Assembly: GCA_964617955.1 (NCBI GenBank) | Contig: CAZTXB010000002.1 | Coordinates: 186,001 to 250,000, forward strand | Origin: JABWCE01 sp964617955 | Lineage (GTDB): Bacteria; Bacteroidota; Bacteroidia; NS11-12g; UBA9320 | Direction: 5' to 3' | Length of the DNA stretch: 64,000 bases | In this document: in pieces, positions 16,962 to 25,397 of the stretch | Position numbering within the stretch: the first letter of the stretch is position 1 | Layout: every line of letters starts with the position of its first letter | Translations under genes and position numbers: made by a program | Notes under the pieces: model-generated | Told to the model about the DNA's origin: nothing | What the model saw: the letters and a program-made list of their open reading frames with translations, nothing else | The model's database searches: none

Positions 16962-17032
16962 TGACCTTCCTTTTAGTTATTCTTCCTTTAATCGTCTTAA
17001 TATTGCTTCTATATAGTAAGAAGGACAAATAA
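16961..17032 (+). CDS. possible 23-aa membrane micropeptide
   Basis: ATG at 16961 shares a base with the stop codon of the CHU_C protein gene (TGATG), the same coupling seen between other genes here. The 23-residue product starts 'MTFLLVILPLIVLILLLY' and ends 'SKKDK', that is, one transmembrane helix and a positively charged tail. No family is recognised. It could be chance, since a short AT-rich frame gives hydrophobic codons easily; I list it because of the overlap and the clean membrane-peptide layout. Confidence 0.3.
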   Translation: MTFLLVILPLIVLILLLYSKKDK

Positions 17033-17095
17033 CCTTTTTATGAAGCTCAGTCAATGAAAATTGGAATTCTTTAAACGTTTAATGAAAGAATTTTT

Positions 17096-18406
17096 TTAAT
17101 CTTTCAACTGATGAATCCATTCGCTTAAAGACTCGATGACGTAATGGGGAACGTTGCCTCCATTCCAGTATTCCGACGGGTTTGGCGGGCCTTCCCCTTC
17201 CACAAACAGATGGTTAAGTTTTGGGAAATTTACAAATGACCAATCCTTTTGCTCAAGGTATCCGGATTTCCACAAGGAGAAATCGACATGGGTTACCTGA
17301 TAGTCACGATCACCTTGAACAAATAACATGGGAATGTGAAGAGATTTGAGCTCGCTAACAGGGTCATATTTGTTGATGTCTTTCCAAAACTCGCTTGGCC
17401 AATAAGCGAGCAATCGAAGTTTTGGCTTTGCAGTTTGAAGCCTCGAACTACGGATGAAGTTTATTTTTTTAAGTTCCTTTCTCAAAAAATACCGCTCTGC
17501 CAGGGTTAATTTCCCATCCAATCGCGTAAGAAAATTGTATTGATACTCTATAAGATCCTCAATTGGTCTGGCACAGCCTGCCAAAGAGATGCCCCCCGCA
17601 ACATTGGTACAATTTTTTAGAATTAAAGGCAATGCATAACCACCCAAACTATGACCAAGAATGAAAATACGGTTGGTATCTATGTTTTCCTTTGTTTTGG
17701 CAAGTCGAAATGCCTCAAGGGCATCATCGATGGTTTCGTCCCAAAGGGTAAATTGAATGCTATCATACTTATCTGAATAAACTTCGGTGCGCTTATCATA
17801 AACCATGCAGGCAACACCTTTACTCAGCAGCCCCAGACTGAGGTCTTTAAACACCTTGATTGGACCGATTTCCTCATCTCTGTTGTTTGGACCTGACCCA
17901 TGCACAAAGATGACCAAAGGTACCTTTGTGTCTAATTTTATTGGATACACAATGTCGCCTGGTAATCGGTAGGAACCCGATTTAATCTCGATGGGTTCTT
18001 TATTGAAGGCAAGGGACTGTCCGTATGGGGGCAGGTTATATCGGGTAGGTCTTAAAAAGATCATAGTGAGTTTACCCCTTTCATTGACCGAAGTCTCTAA
18101 AAATAGATTACCCTTTTTAAAATGAATGGATGTCGAATACTTTTCGCCATTTTTATCTATGGAAACATTGGTCTCCCCATGCGATTCATACTTCCCAAAT
18201 TCTTTTTCAAGGGCAAGCCATATTTTTTTTAAACGCAAGGGGCCAACCTCTTTCTTAAGTGTCGCATCAAAACTTTTGTGTACTTGTCGAAAACGATGGT
18301 GTTTCAAATATTTGATCGTGTTCTCCTGGTGTTTGAAAATTTGCGAATGACCCACTAATGGAAATAAAATGAAGGCTATGAGCGCAAACAGAAGGGGTTG
18401 TTTCAT
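17096..18406 (-). CDS. secreted alpha/beta hydrolase with N-terminal DUF3887-like domain
   Basis: A 436-aa exported esterase/dienelactone-hydrolase-type protein. It has a signal peptide ('LLFALIAFILFPLVGHSQ'), then a ~110-residue DUF3887-like domain ('VHKSFDATLKKEVGPLRLKKIW'). From ~residue 150 an alpha/beta hydrolase fold follows: 'LVIFVHGSGPNNRDE' (oxyanion region), the nucleophile elbow 'FILGHSLGGYA', the acid in 'MLFVQGDRDYQV', and the catalytic His in 'FPKLNHLFVEG'. The substrate is unknown. The start ATG overlaps the TGA of the upstream pseudouridine synthase gene (ATGA), so the two are translationally coupled although functionally unrelated. Confidence 0.85.
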   Translation of the reverse strand: MKQPLLFALIAFILFPLVGHSQIFKHQENTIKYLKHHRFRQVHKSFDATLKKEVGPLRLKKIWLALEKEFGKYESHGETNVSIDKNGEKYSTSIHFKKGNLFLETSVNERGKLTMIFLRPTRYNLPPYGQSLAFNKEPIEIKSGSYRLPGDIVYPIKLDTKVPLVIFVHGSGPNNRDEEIGPIKVFKDLSLGLLSKGVACMVYDKRTEVYSDKYDSIQFTLWDETIDDALEAFRLAKTKENIDTNRIFILGHSLGGYALPLILKNCTNVAGGISLAGCARPIEDLIEYQYNFLTRLDGKLTLAERYFLRKELKKINFIRSSRLQTAKPKLRLLAYWPSEFWKDINKYDPVSELKSLHIPMLFVQGDRDYQVTHVDFSLWKSGYLEQKDWSFVNFPKLNHLFVEGEGPPNPSEYWNGGNVPHYVIESLSEWIHQLKD

Positions 18407-19131
18407 AGCTTATCGTATTTACCTAATAGCTTTAAAAAAGTTGCAAAATCTTTTGGGTATTCGGCCTCTAACTCATAATTTTTTCCGAATAATTCGAAAT
18501 GCAAGGAGCGTGCATGCAAGGCCACTCTTGACATGATGGGATGTTCTTCGGTATCTTTCGATAGAGAAAATTTTCGCTTGAGCTGAGAAAGCATCGGTAA
18601 ACTGCCTCCGTACTGCAAGTCAGAAGCCAAGGGTGCGTTTTGAGACTTTAAATGAACTCTTATTTGATGCAATCGGCCGGTAAAGGGATAGCACTTCACT
18701 AAGGTGTAATGCCCAAAAATTTCCAGGGTGTCAACGATGGTTAAAGATTCTTTGCCTTCGCTATGGTCAATTTTAGCATAGCCCTTTGAGTTTATTTTAA
18801 GTGGCTTGTCAATTTCCATCGATTCGAAGTGATGTCTTCCCTGAGCAATGCCATGGTACCATTTGGTTACTTTTCTTCGCTCAAAACTTATGGCCATTTC
18901 TCTGTATACTGCATTGTTTTTAGCCAATAGAATAATTCCTGAGGTTTCTTTATCAAGTCTATGACAAAGTTGAATGTCTGGCCATTTTTTTCGTGCCAAT
19001 CCTAAAAGCGATTTCTTGGTTTCATCCCTTTCATCGAGAGAAGAAAGAAAAGCAGGCTTGTTGATGGCTACAATGTGCTCGTCTTCTGCGACAATCAGCT
19101 CACTAATATTTGGATATTTCTGCAGGATAAT
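18403..19131 (-). CDS. RluA-family RNA pseudouridine synthase with a non-canonical start
   Basis: Converts uridine to pseudouridine in rRNA or tRNA. The catalytic motif 'HRLDKETSGIILLAKN' is complete, followed by 'KWYHGIAQG', 'YTLVKCYPFTGRLHQIRVHL' (in two parts) and 'PLASDLQYGG'. Homologous sequence clearly continues upstream of the TTG at 18999 ('AEDEHIVAINKPAFLSS', the RluA family 'NKPxGLxS' strand), up to a stop at 19135-19137. In that stretch there is no ATG, GTG or TTG. The only near-start codons are ATT at 19131 and CTG at 19125. I therefore draw the gene from 19131, and the true start codon is uncertain. No S4 domain is visible. It lies 13 bp behind hisS on the same strand and overlaps the hydrolase gene at its 3' end. 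Confidence 0.82.
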   Translation of the reverse strand: MILQKYPNISELIVAEDEHIVAINKPAFLSSLDERDETKKSLLGLARKKWPDIQLCHRLDKETSGIILLAKNNAVYREMAISFERRKVTKWYHGIAQGRHHFESMEIDKPLKINSKGYAKIDHSEGKESLTIVDTLEIFGHYTLVKCYPFTGRLHQIRVHLKSQNAPLASDLQYGGSLPMLSQLKRKFSLSKDTEEHPIMSRVALHARSLHFELFGKNYELEAEYPKDFATFLKLLGKYDKL

Positions 19132-19144
19132 TTTTTAATTAATT

Positions 19145-20518
19145 TTAAACTGAAAGTTTGTCAATGTTTGCTGCAATATCCTTTAGAGAGATTTTTCCCT
19201 GCAACTTAGATATTAAATGTTTATATGACACCTCCTGATTGTTTATTTCATCTTCGCCACTTATAAAGACCAAGGGAATTCCTTTTTTCTCAGCATACTC
19301 AAATTGCTTAGGTAGTTTTTTTACGTCCGGGTAAACCTCAACAGCAATCCCTTGTTTTCGCAATGTATGCGCGATTTCTAAATTATAGGTTTGTCCGTGG
19401 GGGTCAAAATGACAAAATAGAGCCTTAACCTCCGTTGGCGCAAGTGTCGAAAAAAGGTTAAGTTCTTCCATCACGTCAAAAATTCTATCGATTCCATAGG
19501 AAATGCCTACACCGGAAACACCCGGGAGACCAAAAATTCCGGTGAGGTTATCATAACGCCCTCCGCCCGAAAGACTTCCCAATCTTACCTCTTGTGATTT
19601 TATTTCAATAATGGTACCTGTGTAATACCCCAAACCCCTAGCCAGCGAAAGGTCTAATACCCAATTCATGTCTTTTTTAACAAATCTTGAGTAGTTTAAA
19701 AGCGACCTTAATTCTTCACACCCTTTAATGGCAGGTTCAACAGCCGGCAAACTTGCTTCAATGAGTCGAATGCTTTCCTCTGTAAAGGGTAGTTTTCTGA
19801 GAATTTCTTCCAATTCTTTAACTTGGGCCTTATGGAGGCCTAAAGCAATGAAATCTGTCTCCAAATCAACAAAATTTTGCTTGTCGAGTTTGTCAATGAG
19901 AACAGTAAATGCCATAAAATCATCCATAATGTTAAACTTTATGGCTATTGATTCCAGTAACTTACGATTGTTTATATAACAATTAACTTTAAGTCCTAGC
20001 TTTTCAAAGATCGAATGGGTCATGATGAGCAATTCAGCCTCATTTAACAAACTGTCGGAGCCAAGAATATCGGCATCGCATTGCCAAAATTCGCGGTATC
20101 TTCCTCTCTGCGGCCGATCGGCTCTCCAAACAGGCTGCATCTGATACCGTTTGAATGGAAACACAAGCGTATTTCTGTTCATGGCCACGAATCGGGCGAG
20201 TGGTACGGTTAAATCGTATCTTAAGCCCTTATCAGCCAACTTTGTAGCTAATTTTGACGCTTGTCTAGAAGTCCATAACTCATCTGAAATACCTTCGGTA
20301 AAATCACCTGAATTCAGAATGCGGTATAATAATTTATCTCCTTCATCGCCATATTTTCCTGTTAGAGTTTCAAGTTGCTCCATAGCAGGAGTTTCCAGAG
20401 GCAGGAAGCCATATTTCTTAAATTCAGATTCTATACTGCCTAGGATAAATTTTCGCTTCTGCATCGTAGCAGGGCCAAAATCGCGGGTTCCTTTAGCAAG
20501 AGAAGGTTTTTTGTTCAT
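19145..20518 (-). CDS. hisS: histidyl-tRNA synthetase
   Basis: Class II synthetase, 457 aa. The N-terminal 'AKGTRDFGPATMQKRKFI' leads into motif 1. Motif 2 contains 'RYDLTVPLARF' and 'RYREFWQCDADILG'. The histidine A-box 'LARGLGYYTGTIIEI' and motif 3 'GVGISYGIDRIFDV' follow, then the anticodon-binding domain from ~residue 360. ATG at 20518 begins the conserved N-terminus. The gene diverges from lemA across 251 bp and is followed closely by the pseudouridine synthase. Confidence 0.96.
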   Translation of the reverse strand: MNKKPSLAKGTRDFGPATMQKRKFILGSIESEFKKYGFLPLETPAMEQLETLTGKYGDEGDKLLYRILNSGDFTEGISDELWTSRQASKLATKLADKGLRYDLTVPLARFVAMNRNTLVFPFKRYQMQPVWRADRPQRGRYREFWQCDADILGSDSLLNEAELLIMTHSIFEKLGLKVNCYINNRKLLESIAIKFNIMDDFMAFTVLIDKLDKQNFVDLETDFIALGLHKAQVKELEEILRKLPFTEESIRLIEASLPAVEPAIKGCEELRSLLNYSRFVKKDMNWVLDLSLARGLGYYTGTIIEIKSQEVRLGSLSGGGRYDNLTGIFGLPGVSGVGISYGIDRIFDVMEELNLFSTLAPTEVKALFCHFDPHGQTYNLEIAHTLRKQGIAVEVYPDVKKLPKQFEYAEKKGIPLVFISGEDEINNQEVSYKHLISKLQGKISLKDIAANIDKLSV

Positions 20519-20769
20519 TTCTATTCAACATCGCGAAGTTATACCAATAGAACATAAGATTCGGTTTTAACCCAAAATTAATTACCCAAGCTTTTAACAA
20601 TCGAGGTTAATTTTTTAAACAGAACCATGCAAATTATATATCCATTGCCTTCTTTTAATTCAAAACCGGATTGGACACCCCGCTTTTAAACAGAAATTCT
20701 TTGTTTTTAGACTAATTTATGGGAAAATATATCGGCATTTACTTTCCTTTGTACCAAAATTTATAAAAA

Positions 20770-21351
20770 ATGAATCGCACCTGGATTATTGTTATCGTAG
20801 TATTGGCCCTTCTTTTTATGGGCGGATGTGGCACCTATAATGGCCTTGTTGGCAAAAGAAATGAAGTCGACAACAAATGGGCCGACGTTCAATCTCAATA
20901 TCAGCGCCGTCTGGACCTTATTCCTAACCTTGTAAAAACGGTAAAAGGATATGCCGATTTTGAAAAAAGCACACTTACCGCTGTAATCGAGGCAAGAGCT
21001 AAGGCGACCAGCATTAACGTCAATGCTGAAAACCTGGATCAGGCCACCATGGATAAAATAAATTCTCAGATGGGGGAGGTTAACAGTACGCTTAGCCGCT
21101 TGTTGGTGACCGTTGAGCGCTATCCTGATTTAAAGGCCAATCAAAGTTTTTTAAAATTACAGGATGAGTTGGCCGGAACTGAAAACCGCATTGCGGTGGC
21201 GAGGGATAATTTCAATGAAGTGGTAAAGGTTTATAACAATGCCACCCAGAAATTTCCATCTGTTATTTTTGCCGCGATGTTAGGTTTTAAATCCAAACCT
21301 TATTTCAAATCTGAAAGCGGCGCAGAAAAAGCTCCAAGCGTCGAATTTTAA
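20770..21351 (+). CDS. lemA: LemA family protein
   Basis: 193-aa membrane-anchored LemA protein. A short N-terminal hydrophobic helix ends in a lipobox-like 'LLFMGGCG' (Cys at about residue 22), then the hallmark 'YNGLVGKRNEVDNKWADVQ' and 'QYQRRLDLIPNLV' of the family, followed by long helices ('RIAVARDNFNEVVKVYN'). Function in bacteria is unclear; LemA genes regularly sit next to TPM-domain genes, as here. It overlaps the next gene by one base (TAATG), so the three genes form one operon. Confidence 0.9.
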   Translation: MNRTWIIVIVVLALLFMGGCGTYNGLVGKRNEVDNKWADVQSQYQRRLDLIPNLVKTVKGYADFEKSTLTAVIEARAKATSINVNAENLDQATMDKINSQMGEVNSTLSRLLVTVERYPDLKANQSFLKLQDELAGTENRIAVARDNFNEVVKVYNNATQKFPSVIFAAMLGFKSKPYFKSESGAEKAPSVEF

Positions 21352-21782
21352 TGTTTTGGAAAGCCTTCACCAAAGCTGAAGAACTTCTTATCGTTGAAGC
21401 GGTAAGAAATGCAGAGTTGGAAACCTCCGGTGAAATAAGGGTGCATGTGGATCGCTATTGCAAAAGCGACCCCCTGCTAAAAGCTAAAAATTTGTTTCAT
21501 CATCTTAAAATGGATGCCACAGCGCTGCACAACGGAGTAATTATCTATGTTGCCATTGACGATCGCCGGTTTGCCATTTACGGAGATTCAGGGATTGCAG
21601 CCAAGGTTGAACCTGACTTTTGGGATACAACGGCAATGGCGATGCGTGAGCATTTCAAAACAGGACAAATGGTAAGCGGAATTATTGCCGGTTTAAAAGA
21701 AACCGGATTGCGATTAAAGGAACATTTCCCAAGAGAGGACTCCGATATTAACGAGCAAACAGATGAAATAAGCTATGGCTAG
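21351..21782 (+). CDS. TPM-domain protein without export signal
   Basis: 143 aa, a TPM (TLP18.3/Psb32/MOLO-1) phosphatase-like domain: 'ELETSGEIRVHVDRYC', 'HNGVIIYVAIDDRRFAIYGDSGIA', 'FKTGQMVSGIIAGL'. No signal peptide or membrane helix, unlike the next gene, so it may act on the cytoplasmic side or be held to LemA. It starts on the last base of lemA and overlaps the downstream TPM gene by 8 bp. Confidence 0.85.
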   Translation: MFWKAFTKAEELLIVEAVRNAELETSGEIRVHVDRYCKSDPLLKAKNLFHHLKMDATALHNGVIIYVAIDDRRFAIYGDSGIAAKVEPDFWDTTAMAMREHFKTGQMVSGIIAGLKETGLRLKEHFPREDSDINEQTDEISYG

Positions 21783-22539
21783 ACATATACTCATTTTAGC
21801 CTTGTTTTTCCTTGGAAAGGTGTCGAGTGCCATAGAGGTTCCTCCGAAACCTGAAGGCGCAACCCGTTATATAAACGATTATGCAAACATTTTAAGTCCT
21901 GATGAGGAGAATTTTCTAAATCAAAAACTCCAAAAGTATTGGGACAGTACTTCCAGTGATCTGGTTGTCGTAACCCTTCCAACGCTCAATGGCGAGGACC
22001 CATTTTCTGCAGGGCTCAAAATATACAATGCCTGGGGGCTTGGAACGGCAGCCAAAGATAATGGGGTACTCATTCTCATAGCTCTTGAGAACGAAGATCC
22101 GTCTAAACGAAAAATTGCCATCACCACAGGCAAAGGCGCTGAAGGATTTCTTCCTGACGGAGCATCCGGCGAAATTATACGCGATTTCATGGGCCCGGCC
22201 TTCAGAAGCAAGCTTTACGGTAAAGGCATCAACGATGCCCTTGATCAAATTATTCTTCGTTCGAAGGGAGAGTATAAAAATACAGAAAAACCACCCGGTA
22301 AATTCCCGGTTTGGTTAATCATCATCATCATTATTTTCGTCATAAGCTTTATTTCGAGCAATTCCGATCCAGGATCAAAAAATTTCGGTGGAAAAGGAAT
22401 ATCGGGATCTCCGATGTGGTGGGGCGGATTTGGTGGCGGAGGATCCGGCAGCGGGGGATTTGGCGGCGGTGGCGGAGGTTGGAGCGGTGGCTTTGGTGGA
22501 GGAATGTCAGGTGGGGGTGGAGCCAGCGGAAGTTGGTAA
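21775..22539 (+). CDS. membrane-anchored TPM-domain protein with Gly/Ser-rich tail
   Basis: 254 aa. A signal peptide ('HILILALFFLGKVSSA') is followed by 'VNDYAN'-type start of the TPM domain ('RYINDYANILSPDEENFLNQ', 'DNGVLILIALE', 'KIAITTGKGAEGFLPD'). A transmembrane helix (about residues 184-202, 'WLIIIIIIFVISF') comes next, then a low-complexity tail with runs of Gly, Ser and Trp ending 'GGGASGSW'. This is the YgcG-type layout that accompanies LemA. The tail explains the spurious open frames seen on both strands here. Confidence 0.9.
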   Translation: MARHILILALFFLGKVSSAIEVPPKPEGATRYINDYANILSPDEENFLNQKLQKYWDSTSSDLVVVTLPTLNGEDPFSAGLKIYNAWGLGTAAKDNGVLILIALENEDPSKRKIAITTGKGAEGFLPDGASGEIIRDFMGPAFRSKLYGKGINDALDQIILRSKGEYKNTEKPPGKFPVWLIIIIIIFVISFISSNSDPGSKNFGGKGISGSPMWWGGFGGGGSGSGGFGGGGGGWSGGFGGGMSGGGGASGSW

Positions 22540-22561
22540 TGAACGTCATATTCTTAAGTTG

Positions 22562-22592
22562 TTGAAAGCGTAATTATTTTCTGCTACCTTCG
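22562..22592 (+). promoter_or_regulatory. promoter of the PolB-type exonuclease gene
   Basis: TTG (22562-22564), 20-nt spacer, TACCTTCG (22585-22592), matching TTTG-N20-TAnnTTTG with one mismatch per box. It lies 26 bp before the ATG at 22619. Confidence 0.5.
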
Positions 22593-22618
22593 CAACGTTT
22601 CCTATTCCCACATGAATC

Positions 22619-23344
22619 ATGCTGGATCAACTCAAAATTGACAATGTACTCTTTATTGATATTGAAACTGTCCCTCAATATCATGATTTTTCAGAGTTAG
22701 ATGAACGCTGGCGTTTGTTATGGAGTAAAAAAGCATCTCAGCTGGCGAAGAATCAGGAATCGCCAGCCGAACTATACCACAGGGCGGGAATATATGCTGA
22801 GTTCGGTAAGATTATTTGCATATCCACAGGATTTTTAAGCAAAAATGGAAATTCATGGACGTTTAGGGTTAAATCGTTTTATGGCCATGACGAGAAAAAA
22901 CTTTTATCTGATTTCTCCCATTTGCTGAATAAATATTTTTCGGACACCGGCAAAATATTGTGTGCCCATAATGGCAAGGAATTTGATTTTCCGTATTTGG
23001 GGCGTAGGATTCTAATTAATGAACTGCCATTGCCTTATATTCTCGATTTAGCCGGTAAAAAGCCTTGGGAAGTCAATCATTTAGACACCATGGAATTGTG
23101 GAAATTTGGAGATTTTAAAAGCTACACTTCTATGGAAGTATTGGCCGCATCCTTCAATATTCCTTCTCCTAAAGACGATATTGACGGCAGTCAGGTATAT
23201 GAAGTATACTATAAAGACGATACCGGGTTGGAAAGAATTAAAACCTATTGTCAAAAAGATATTATAACCTTGGCACGACTGCTTCTGAAATTTACCGGAA
23301 AGCCGGTATTTAAAGATGATGAGGTGGTCATTATCGAGGATTGA
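22619..23344 (+). CDS. predicted 3'-5' exonuclease related to the PolB exonuclease domain
   Basis: 241-aa DEDDy-type exonuclease. Exo I 'LFIDIETVPQY' (DxE), Exo II 'LCAHNGKEFDFPYLGRR' (Asp in NGKEFDFP), and Exo III 'YCQKDIITLARLLL' (Y...D) are all present in order. No polymerase domain is attached. The family (PolB_exo2-like) is presumed to act in DNA repair or processing, but no substrate is known. ATG at 22619 gives a start right before 'LDQLKIDNVLFIDIE'. The methyltransferase gene follows 11 bp later and is probably co-transcribed. Confidence 0.88.
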   Translation: MLDQLKIDNVLFIDIETVPQYHDFSELDERWRLLWSKKASQLAKNQESPAELYHRAGIYAEFGKIICISTGFLSKNGNSWTFRVKSFYGHDEKKLLSDFSHLLNKYFSDTGKILCAHNGKEFDFPYLGRRILINELPLPYILDLAGKKPWEVNHLDTMELWKFGDFKSYTSMEVLAASFNIPSPKDDIDGSQVYEVYYKDDTGLERIKTYCQKDIITLARLLLKFTGKPVFKDDEVVIIED

Positions 23345-23355
23345 ATTAAAAAGAT

Positions 23356-24234
23356 ATGATACAAATTTTCTCTCCCAAACTTTGGAAGGAATACAAGCTC
23401 ATCGACTGCGGCGACTTTGAGAAGCTGGAACAGTTTGGTAACTACGTTTTACGAAGGCCTGAGCCTCAAGCGGTGTGGAAGAAAGTTTTGCCAGAGGCTG
23501 AATGGCAAAAATTGGCTGACATCCAGTTTAAATCGTCGAGCAGCCATAAAGGAGAGTGGATGTGTAAACAAGGGGTGAAAGAAAATTGGAATATTTCCTA
23601 CTTTCTACCCCACGCAGAGCTCAAATTTAAATTGGGCCTTACGGCATTTAAACATGTAGGCCTTTTCCCGGAGCAGGCCGAAAACTGGGAATATATTTTT
23701 AAAACAATAAACGCTTATAAAGCGGATATCAGGTTGCCCAAAATACTGAATCTATTTGCCTACACCGGAGGAGCCAGTCTTGCAGCTAAGGCTGCCGGCG
23801 CCGACGTTACCCATGTCGACAGCGTAAAGCAGGTGATCAATTGGGCAAGTGATAATCAGAATTTGTCAGGATTAAAGGATATACGATGGGTGGTGGAAGA
23901 CGCAGTAAAATTTGCCGAACGCGAAGCGAAAAGGGGTAACCTTTACCATGGTATTATTCTTGACCCTCCGGCATATGGGATAGGAGCCAAGGGTGAGCGT
24001 TGGAAATTGGAAGAAATGATTGACTCGCTGCTTAAGATATTAAGCCGTATACTTCATCCCGAGCACAGATTCCTGATACTTAATTCATATTCTCTTGGAT
24101 TTAGCAGTCTGATTGTAAAAAATCTATTGGAAAGTAACTTTAAAAATATGAAAGATCTTGAAATTGGCGAGCTTGTTCTTAATTCAAAATCAGGTTTGGA
24201 TCTGCCCTTAGGGGTTATTGGCCGCTTCAGATAA
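23356..24234 (+). CDS. class I SAM-dependent methyltransferase (RlmI/RlmK-like)
   Basis: 292 aa. SAM-binding motif I 'ILNLFAYTGGASLAAKAAG' with the acidic residue of 'VTHVDSVKQV', and motif IV 'GIILDPPAYGIG', as in the 23S rRNA m5C/m2G methyltransferases RlmI and RlmK. It lacks the N-terminal PUA domain of RlmI and instead has ~120 residues with 'LRRPEPQAVWKKVLPEAEW', seen in Bacteroidota homologues annotated simply as SAM-dependent methyltransferase. rRNA is the likely substrate; the base is not predictable. Confidence 0.85.
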   Translation: MIQIFSPKLWKEYKLIDCGDFEKLEQFGNYVLRRPEPQAVWKKVLPEAEWQKLADIQFKSSSSHKGEWMCKQGVKENWNISYFLPHAELKFKLGLTAFKHVGLFPEQAENWEYIFKTINAYKADIRLPKILNLFAYTGGASLAAKAAGADVTHVDSVKQVINWASDNQNLSGLKDIRWVVEDAVKFAEREAKRGNLYHGIILDPPAYGIGAKGERWKLEEMIDSLLKILSRILHPEHRFLILNSYSLGFSSLIVKNLLESNFKNMKDLEIGELVLNSKSGLDLPLGVIGRFR

Positions 24235-24292
24235 GCATTGAAGGATATTTCTTAGAAGGAAAGCAAAACGATTCCGCGATTCATACAGTTTC

Positions 24293-24823
24293 TCAGGCAC
24301 GGTTCATTTTCCCGTTTAACTTATTAAGCAGTTTATAGCCTATATTTCTAACAGCCGCTGAAGAATAGGGCAAAATTTGTTCTAAAATCCCCTTAAGTTC
24401 AGTTTGCAATGAAGGAATTTTTCTTACCAAGTTGGATAAAATATGCAGACTAAATGCCTTTGCAGCAATGGTACTGCTGTTATTGTTAAGCGTTTTGAAA
24501 CACAGATCCAATACCCTTCCAAAATGTTCTTCAGGTATGCTCGTTTTCCAAAGCACACGTAAAGTATTTCGCAATACAGAATCGTGCATTTTTTCCGGTT
24601 CAGAGGCCAGGATTTCCTCCAGCCTGTTATAAAACCAGTTGGGTCTTTGAATACCGGCATATCCCAGGCACCAGGAAGCCATAAAACGGCAATTGTTCTC
24701 GCGGAGCATCAAGTCCACCGTTTGATCAAAGCTTTTTTGTGACAGCTCTATTTCACCGACTAAGAGGCTTAGTTCATCTTTGGTCAACCTGTTTTCAAAA
24801 ATTTTGCTTAAACGATTCAACAT
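24293..24823 (-). CDS. HEAT-like repeat protein of unknown function
   Basis: 176 aa, all-helical in pattern, with HEAT-like pairs such as 'ASWCLGYAGIQRPNWF', 'LRNTLRVLWKTSI' and 'AKAFSLHILSNLVRK'. No enzyme motif, signal peptide or membrane helix. Small cytosolic HEAT proteins of this type occur next to unrelated genes in Bacteroidota; no partner is suggested by the neighbours. Confidence 0.7.
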   Translation of the reverse strand: MLNRLSKIFENRLTKDELSLLVGEIELSQKSFDQTVDLMLRENNCRFMASWCLGYAGIQRPNWFYNRLEEILASEPEKMHDSVLRNTLRVLWKTSIPEEHFGRVLDLCFKTLNNNSSTIAAKAFSLHILSNLVRKIPSLQTELKGILEQILPYSSAAVRNIGYKLLNKLNGKMNRA

Positions 24824-24893
24824 CCGACAAATTCATTAATGTGGTTTTAAATATCGCAGATCTGGATTCATTTACGTCCATAAAAGTTTAGTC

Positions 24894-25244
24894 CTACTTT
24901 TCCATATTCTCTTTAACCCGGTAACGAACAATTTCAGTGATAACATGGTGCGGAATGGGTTTGGTTATCGGGAATTGAATCGCGCCTTTGGAAGTCTTAT
25001 AGCCTTTTAAAATATCCTTAAAATGGTTTATGGCCTTAGGCCCGGGATATAAACCTATATGATTTTTATAGCCCGAAAAATGAACCAAGTTCCCATTTTG
25101 CACATAAGTGGGAATACCATATTTGATGGCTTCTTCAGCTAATGGGGCCGCGGTTTGAATAGTTTTTCGAACAGCGTTTAAGATTTTCTGGGTTTCAGGT
25201 GGAAAACCAGCAATAAATTCATCAATATTCCCTTTGTCAATCAT
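24894..25244 (-). CDS. DUF1801 domain protein (YdhG-like)
   Basis: 116 aa, full-length single DUF1801 domain: 'IDEFIAGFPPETQKILNAVR', 'AEEAIKYGIPTY', 'GNLVHFSGYKNHIGLYPG', 'SKGAIQFPITKPIP'. The fold is that of the iron chaperone frataxin-like group (YdhG), but a function has been shown for few members. Single gene with a 70-bp gap to the HEAT-like gene downstream. Confidence 0.88.
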   Translation of the reverse strand: MIDKGNIDEFIAGFPPETQKILNAVRKTIQTAAPLAEEAIKYGIPTYVQNGNLVHFSGYKNHIGLYPGPKAINHFKDILKGYKTSKGAIQFPITKPIPHHVITEIVRYRVKENMEK

Positions 25245-25397
25245 GCGATAAGCAAAATTAACACGGAGAAACTTTTAAACAAGATGGAAATAGAGCATAA
25301 AGTGTATTCGCTTTTTAAAGGCGCAAACCTATTAGTGTGCGAATCAATTTTGAATGGGATTCCCGCATTACCCTTAAATCAAATGGTTAATAAATGT

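Noticed and set aside
21921..22573. Several overlapping frames over the TPM gene, both strands
   Set aside because: They are shadows of the Gly-rich tail and of the TPM domain; only the frame 21775-22539 has a recognisable domain.
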